From Isoetes taiwanensis (Eukaryota; Streptophyta; Lycopodiopsida; Isoetales; Isoetaceae): a DNA stretch of 64,000 nucleotides. The notes beneath the pieces are model-generated. The model was not told where the DNA came from and made no database searches. It worked only from the letters and a program-made list of their open reading frames with translations. Location: positions 1,690,284-1,754,283 of the forward strand of contig JAJEKV010000033.1 of the NCBI GenBank assembly GCA_021234155.1, given 5' to 3'. The translations under genes and the position numbers were made by a program. Shown one piece after another: positions 58,879 to 64,000 of the stretch (its first letter is position 1; the number at the start of each line of letters is the position of its first letter).

Positions 58879-60200
58879 CGCGCGTTTCCACTTGACCAAG
58901 TATTGAGGAACTCCGGACCTCCTTGTCTTCTTTGAAAGCTTTATCAAGAATCATTTCGAACTATCGCCCTCACATTATTTCCAACAACGCTTGGAGTGTC
59001 CAAAACTTCGCCCGATTTGAGTATGCTTCTTCAACAAACCTCACGTGGAAGACCTTATGAATCTTTAGGTGTATCGCAATTTAACTTCTGTAGGATTGAT
59101 TACCTACTCTCTTGATTATTCTAAGGGTCCGTACCCACCTTGGAGCAGTGCTTCTTTGTAATTGCTAATCCCGAAGCTTCGGGCTTCACCTTTTATTCGG
59201 TTTCATACATCATCTCCAACTTTGAACTCTTCTTACTGCTCGATGTTTATCGGCATGCCTTTGTCACTTCAAGCCACAGTTGTGATACCCTCAACCTCTT
59301 TCCACTCTAGGCCGGCCGCGATATCGGGTTAACATCCACGCGAACTTCTACTTTTGACATTGTGCTAAGTGTCCGAGTTAGCGCACCTATTAGCCAGCGA
59401 ATTGATCATAAATGGCTACATTTGGGATTCCATTCCTCGCCGGTATGCAAACTCCACCAAGTGAATAAATTCTTCCCACATACTTTGCTTATTCCACATA
59501 GTTTCGAAGCGATGTCTTCTAAGATCCCCGCTATCCCATCTCACCGCCAATCCTGGCCTGGAGGATGATATCACCGGTACTGGGCGGATAGGCTTGGTCA
59601 ATTGTCGAAAGAGGTTCGCCAAAGGCACTCATGAACTTTGGATCTCTCATTTGATAACCCCGCATGCCATGAAGCCCTCATGCAAGATCTCTTTATGAAG
59701 AGCTTTGTCGTGATCCATATAGTCAGATCTCGTATCCCGCAAGGCACAAATGTGCCATCTGGATAACTTGTCGACTACTCACCATCATATGTATCCTCGC
59801 TTCTCACAGCTCTTGGGAGTCCTGATGAAATCCATGCCGACACTTCCCACTTAGCATTTGGTAATCGCTACGCCTTAATGCCCTCGACTAAGCCGCTTCC
59901 TCGGGCTTCGGCTCACGGGTATTAGCTGACATTCCTTGATGTAGCGAAGCTACGTCTTCATTCCCGGCCAATAATAATGGCCAAGCAAGACTTGAAATAT
60001 AAGCTTTTCATGAATCCCCGCGATGCCACCATTACCGTTGTCATGGAGGATCAACTCCTTACACCGACATCTACCATCAACTTGTTCTATGGTATAACAA
60101 CAAAATGCCTCCCTTCCTTATAATGCTTGAAGCCCTCCCCGGCTTTATCCTGCCTAGCCCCTCCTTAGAGAGGCTATTTGCCCATACTTCCCCGAATCCA
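58879..60200 (-). pseudogene. Chromovirus B integrase and chromodomain
   Basis: KQSMWEEFIHLVEFAYRR (about 59482-59431) is the end of the integrase core (WxxxLxxxEFAYN). KIHKVFHV lies at 59065-59041. QYLVKWKRA at about 58915-58885 is a chromodomain core. The catalytic DDE triad cannot be assigned because the earlier integrase part is heavily interrupted. Confidence 0.75.
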
Positions 60201-60336
60201 CATCCGCTAAGGACTCTTCAATCCCTCTCACCAAAAGTCATTTGAGAGCCGAAATTTCCGCTGTAATGCACTCCTAGTTGTCGGGATGCCTTGTGCCGCG
60301 ATCTCGGGCTACCACATTGAGTTTCCGTTTGTAGAT

Positions 60337-60600
60337 CTACATCAGATTCTCGAGGAACTCCATCCATCTCCTACCGATTGAGGTGTGTGGCCATGTTGAA
60401 TACATATTGGAGTGCCCCCACGGCCCGGTGATCCAATTGGAACTCCTCCCAAGAGGTAGGTGCTCTCTCCATATTCTTAACGCCTCATTAACCGCGAAGT
60501 AATTCCCATCGCGGCGCTGTAGCTGCCTCAAGGCTGCTTCATCTTCCTGGAATATACGCCAACACACGCTTCTTGCATAAGCACGCACCTCGTAGCTATC
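60337..60600 (-). pseudogene. Chromovirus B RNase H domain
   Basis: VNEALRIWREHLPLGR corresponds to the VxALxxWRHYLxGR segment. It is followed by a frameshifted TDH-like stretch and RRWMEFLEN (60381-60350), the segment that closes RNase H in gypsy elements. Confidence 0.75.
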
Positions 60601-60859
60601 TTACCGTGATCCGCGTTACAAGCTTATCTTCTCCCGTCCAGCAGGTTAAGATCGGGCTGTTGTTAAAGCTTCCTTCAATACCAACCTTTTGGGCTTCTTT
60701 GTGCCAATGCTCTACCCAATCTTTTCACCTTCCGCCTCTTCGCCGTCCGTTAATCCGGCTGTTATCCGTAGCAAAGTTCTTTCACGAACTTCCGTGAGTA
60801 CCGCTAGACCGAGAAAAACTTCCTCGACCTCGCGGCAATATTCTTCGCATACGGGCCAT

Positions 60860-61420
60860 CAATCACCGGGCTTCACCTGGCGTCCGCCGATGCTCTTTCT
60901 CGCCGAGATCACATGACCAAGGTATTCCACCTTCAAGGCGGCGGCATCGACAACTTGGCGCATTAACCGGTGCCTCCTCAAACTTCTGGGTAGCACCTCG
61001 CAGCACGGCTCTTCAAGGATCCGCTTATACACCAAAATGTCATCAAAGAAAAACAATCACAAAGGTGTCCAGAACTCGAAGATATCGCTCATGAGCCTAT
61101 GAACGCTAAGTGGGCATTTGATAAGCCGAAAAGGCATCACTGTAACTCATAATGCCCATACCGCCCTGGCGCGCCTTTGTGGATATCCTCCTCCTTTATC
61201 CGTGATTCATGATAACCTCGACTCTTTAAGTCGATTTTGAGAAGATCTTTGCTCCTTTTGAAGTCGCATCCATCAAGTCGCCCTCGATCTTTGAAGCATA
61301 CTTGTTCTTACGGTGTGCTTATTCAACCGCCTATAGTCTATGCATTCTCAAAGATCCATCCTTCTTCTTGACAAAAAGAATGGGCGCTTCCAAACGGCGA
61401 CACCAGTCTAATGAAACCAG
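60860..61420 (-). pseudogene. Chromovirus B reverse transcriptase
   Basis: In minus-strand order and across frames: LVSPFGSA, IDYRRLNKHTVRNKYA, GAKIFSKIDLKSRGYHES, RIKEEDIHKG, GRYGHYEL, LFGLSNAHLAF and the active site VFFFDDILVYKR (about 61060-61035). They continue to VEYLGHVISA. These are the gypsy RT motifs in order. The active site reads FFDD, where Y/F-x-DD is expected, so both catalytic Asp are present. Confidence 0.85.
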
Positions 61421-61649
61421 TCGGCGCGCCTCCCGCGAATCGCTTCTTTAGTCTCACAACTCGCTGTCATTCTATATGGAGCCTTGCTTGTCGGTTTTGT
61501 TCTCCCCGCTCGGTGCTATTCCTCGCGACTCGAATTTTATAAGTGAGGGAGCCGCTGATCTCATCCGGAAAGAGATCGGAACTCCGCGGATCAACGAAGC
61601 ATTTGCCTCTTTAACTTGTCGTAGCATCTTGTCTTCTTTGCCTTCCACC

Positions 61650-61990
61650 GGCCACTAATCTCAAGCTTGAAGATGTATGCTTCACTCTGATGCACTTGAA
61701 CAGCCGCTTAGAAGACATACACCGCATGATGGGGACAACTTCACCGTTATCCCAATGATCTTGCCGCTCTGCGTTGGGAAGGTCACCTTCCGCTTCCACA
61801 AATCAATAATGGCTCCCCGGCCGTCCAAGGTAATCTATACCTATTATCGTTACATTTGCCGATGCTCATTACCTCCTACTCTTATCCGATCTTAATCCCT
61901 AAGTCGAGCGTCGTTGATTCTTTACTCCGCCACCGCATTTTACTCGCCCAATTTGCTAAGACAACGCTCGCTTTCACCCCTTTAATGGTT
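61650..61990 (-). pseudogene. Chromovirus B aspartic protease region
   Basis: At 61809-61770, IIDLWKRKVTFPTQ matches the downstream part of gypsy protease (AxIDxxxKxVxF), with a frameshift before it. The catalytic DTGA/DSGA motif is not seen and may be lost in the broken sequence nearer 61950. Confidence 0.5.
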
Positions 61991-62199
61991 TCTAACTTCA
62001 ACATTTGAACCATTCGAGATGCAAGTTATGGCTACTAATCTATTAGGACTATAAAATGACTTGGCCTTGGCCTTTCCTAATCGCGGGAAATTACTTTATA
62101 CCGCTCTCGCTTTGCTCGTATCTATTAAGTGCAAAGATATGACATCACTCGGTCGTAGTCAGCGGCCTCGCCGCCGCCGACAGAAGTGTGTCCTTACCC

Positions 62200-63417
62200 T
62201 CCTAACTCTCATGAAGGCCGCAGACTCATGATATATGGGCGCTTTGTCAGTCCTATGGCCCGGCCGAAAACACCCAAGCAAAGCCGCTTATAACCTCGCC
62301 TTTTCAGAGCCGGCTCGCGTGAAAGGATCGCGACCGGCTTTGGAGTAGTTTGACCCTTCCGCTTGTCTTTGAAGGACACCTCGCTTTTCTCCTCACGCTT
62401 CCTTTGATTGCCACTCTTTCATATGGGGCTCCCCACCTGGTCCCGGTCGGGCCGTTTCTGCCAAAATCACGCCTTTGCCTTTATTCGTAATATCATGGCT
62501 CGGCTATTCCGAGGTGTCCCCACCCTGCAAAGTTTATTGCCTTGACTCACCGATACCGCTCTAGGGTTTATTGTCTTTACAAGCTTATGATCTCCCTTAT
62601 CTCGTGACCTTCACGTAGCTTCCATCAAGATGCTTCACCTAAATTCTGCACATACACTTTTAGCCTCATAAATTGTATTTCGCATCACTTATTGCCTTTG
62701 CCGCGAAACCTCGTAGAATCACAGATCGCATCGGACTTGTGCTCTCTTTGAACGTAATGGCGCTTTAAAGGCCGCAGCAAACTTCTTGAACCCGCGGCAG
62801 CATCCCCGCAAGCTATGAGCCTTGGCATAGCCCTTCCACCAAATGCGTATGCTCCCTTCAGTTCGGGCTGCTGCCACCCTCGCTTTATCCTTATCCTTTT
62901 CTCATACTCATAGGCATTGCCGTATTCGCCATCTCGCTGCCGCTTCCATGCTCCGACCGTTTTCGCCTCGGAATTGCTCGAAGCCCCTCGGGCTTCCAAA
63001 CATTTCCCAACGTATTCACTTCTTTTCTCCTCGTAGTCGAGGCCTTTGTGTCCTTTGTCGTTCTCCCGTGGTTCCTTCCGCTTTCGCCCTCAGTTTCTGG
63101 ACTTGGTTCTCGCTTCTTCTTCCTCGGGATCGAGTCCGACCGGAAGCTTTGAGCTCTGAGTGGAGTCCAAGCTTCGGGATCCTCTTGCTCCTCTTCCCGC
63201 TTTTACCCGTTTCCTCCGAGCCGATGCTTAAGCAAGTAGCTTGAGCTGCTACCCAATCAACCCCGCTTCCTCAAGCAGCGCGGGTTAGCAAGGCCTTTAT
63301 CCACTCGGTGGTCCGCCCTCATTTGGCGATATTTCTTCTTCGAGTCATTTGTCCAAACTCTTCAAGCAGGTTCCTTGGTCGCGGGTCTGGCTGGCTCTCA
63401 CTTCGGTTCTCAAGCAT
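62200..63417 (-). pseudogene. Chromovirus B gag
   Basis: The ATG at 63417-63415 opens MLENRSESQPDPRPRNLL. Further along, FKARYVQREHKSDAICD and RLKVYVQNLGEASLME (about 62790-62590) resemble the retrotransposon gag core, where FxxxFxxRYxP is followed by LRQGxxSVxEY. A zinc knuckle is not clear, although a CPxGxxH-like stretch lies near 62520. Frames change several times. Confidence 0.55.
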
Positions 63418-63469
63418 TGTCGCTCTCCCCGCTACCAGCTCTAGAATGCGATACACACAAGTGGTTCAT

Positions 63470-64000
63470 ATCTACATGGTTAGTTTTCCTTTGCTTCTTG
63501 CATTATTTGCGTTTGTTGGTACGCTGAGGGGACACAAATGTATCAACAAAACATTTATACAAGGCAGAATGTTATATTTATATTTTATATTACACTAATA
63601 CAAGAACTTCGGTAACCATCGCTAATCATCACTCTCGTTGATGCCTGTAAGATGGATTTCATCCTCCAAGAACTTTTCACTTGGCCGCTCCCAATCAACG
63701 GCCCAAGCAAGTTAGCGATACGGCTCGGAGATCCACCGTAATGTTTGCTAAATCTTCTATTCTCATGGAGGTGTGGCCGGCCACATCGATAGCCTGGCCG
63801 GGCCACCGTATGTGGCGCTGTCGACGCTTTCAGTTACCGCTACGATTGCATACTTTGGGTGGTTAAGGTAGCCGCATGCCGCACGCCGAATCCTCGAGTG
63901 TAATCAGTAACGAGCATTCTTCTCGGCCTGGTGAACTTATGGGTGGATAACCGCTTATTCTTCCATCCATAGTAATACGTAACTGAACGAAGTAATACTG
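63470..64000. other. Possible 5' untranslated or LTR sequence of chromovirus B
   Basis: Lies upstream of the gag start in minus-strand sense. Partly AT-rich (63480-63600), then CpG-rich, with no recognised gene. No sequence here could be paired with the LTR-like block near 57.3-57.9 kb. Confidence 0.3.

Larger units (their letters stand above)
58860..63420 (-). mobile_element. Ty3/gypsy chromovirus B, gag to chromodomain
   Basis: The minus strand carries a complete gypsy order: gag start near 63417, gag core, protease, reverse transcriptase, RNase H, integrase and chromodomain ending near 58879. All domains are recognisable but broken by frameshifts and stops, frequently next to inserted CpG-rich strings. 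It contains the same chromovirus integrase end (KIHKVFHV) as element A but lies in the opposite orientation 51 kb away. The 5' LTR would be beyond about 63460 and probably leaves the window. A candidate primer-binding site near 63450 is too degraded to count. Confidence 0.85.

Overview
The window looks like intergenic DNA from a large, repeat-rich plant nuclear genome. It has decayed Ty1/copia and Ty3/gypsy (chromovirus) retrotransposons whose visible primer-binding site is tRNA-iMet type. It also has a LINE fragment, long AT-rich spacers, a plant family-1 glycosyltransferase pseudogene with intact plant-style motifs, and metallothionein-like Cys-x-Cys coding blocks with plant splice signals. 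Gene density is very low. A gymnosperm-sized genome would fit, but that is inference. Nothing suggests bacterial, organellar or viral sequence.

Layout. 1-7 kb: AT-rich spacer with a frameshifted UDP-glycosyltransferase pseudogene (minus strand, 1.69-2.43 kb) and unrecognised coding-like fragments. 7.07-8.77 kb: a 5'-truncated chromovirus pol (plus strand: RNase H, integrase, chromodomain), followed by an LTR-like block that recurs near 56.4 kb. 10.4-11.5 kb: exon-like pieces of an unrecognised minus-strand gene with a partly duplicated exon. 12.56-14.23 kb: a 1.65-kb polypyrimidine tract. 18.26-21.97 kb: a head-to-tail duplication of a 1.7-2.0 kb AT-rich unit. 22.2-23.8 kb: a minus-strand copia remnant in which integrase is joined to reverse transcriptase by an internal deletion. 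24.8-26.3 kb: the 3' part of an unrecognised spliced plus-strand gene. 30.9-31.6 kb: a minus-strand gag-like reading frame whose first nine residues nearly match the histone H3 tail.

38.6-42.8 kb: two direct copies of a 1.75-kb unit with gag-like coding, differing by a 296-bp block. 42.8-44.3 kb: a short LTR element without recognisable pol. 45.1-45.6 kb: a LINE reverse-transcriptase tail. 46.9-52.0 kb: a nearly full-length but decayed copia element with both LTRs. 52.15-52.76 kb: a metallothionein-like split gene (minus strand) directly beside it. 56.4-57.9 kb: LTR-like sequence with a perfect 26-bp palindrome. 58.9-63.4 kb: a minus-strand chromovirus covering gag, protease, RT, RNase H, integrase and chromodomain.

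No element has an intact polyprotein. Conserved motifs are often interrupted by small CpG-rich insertions, so decay and base-level assembly error cannot be separated from this sequence alone. The only host-gene candidates are the metallothionein-like gene, the 24.8-26.3 kb gene, the 10.4-11.5 kb exons and the dead glycosyltransferase.
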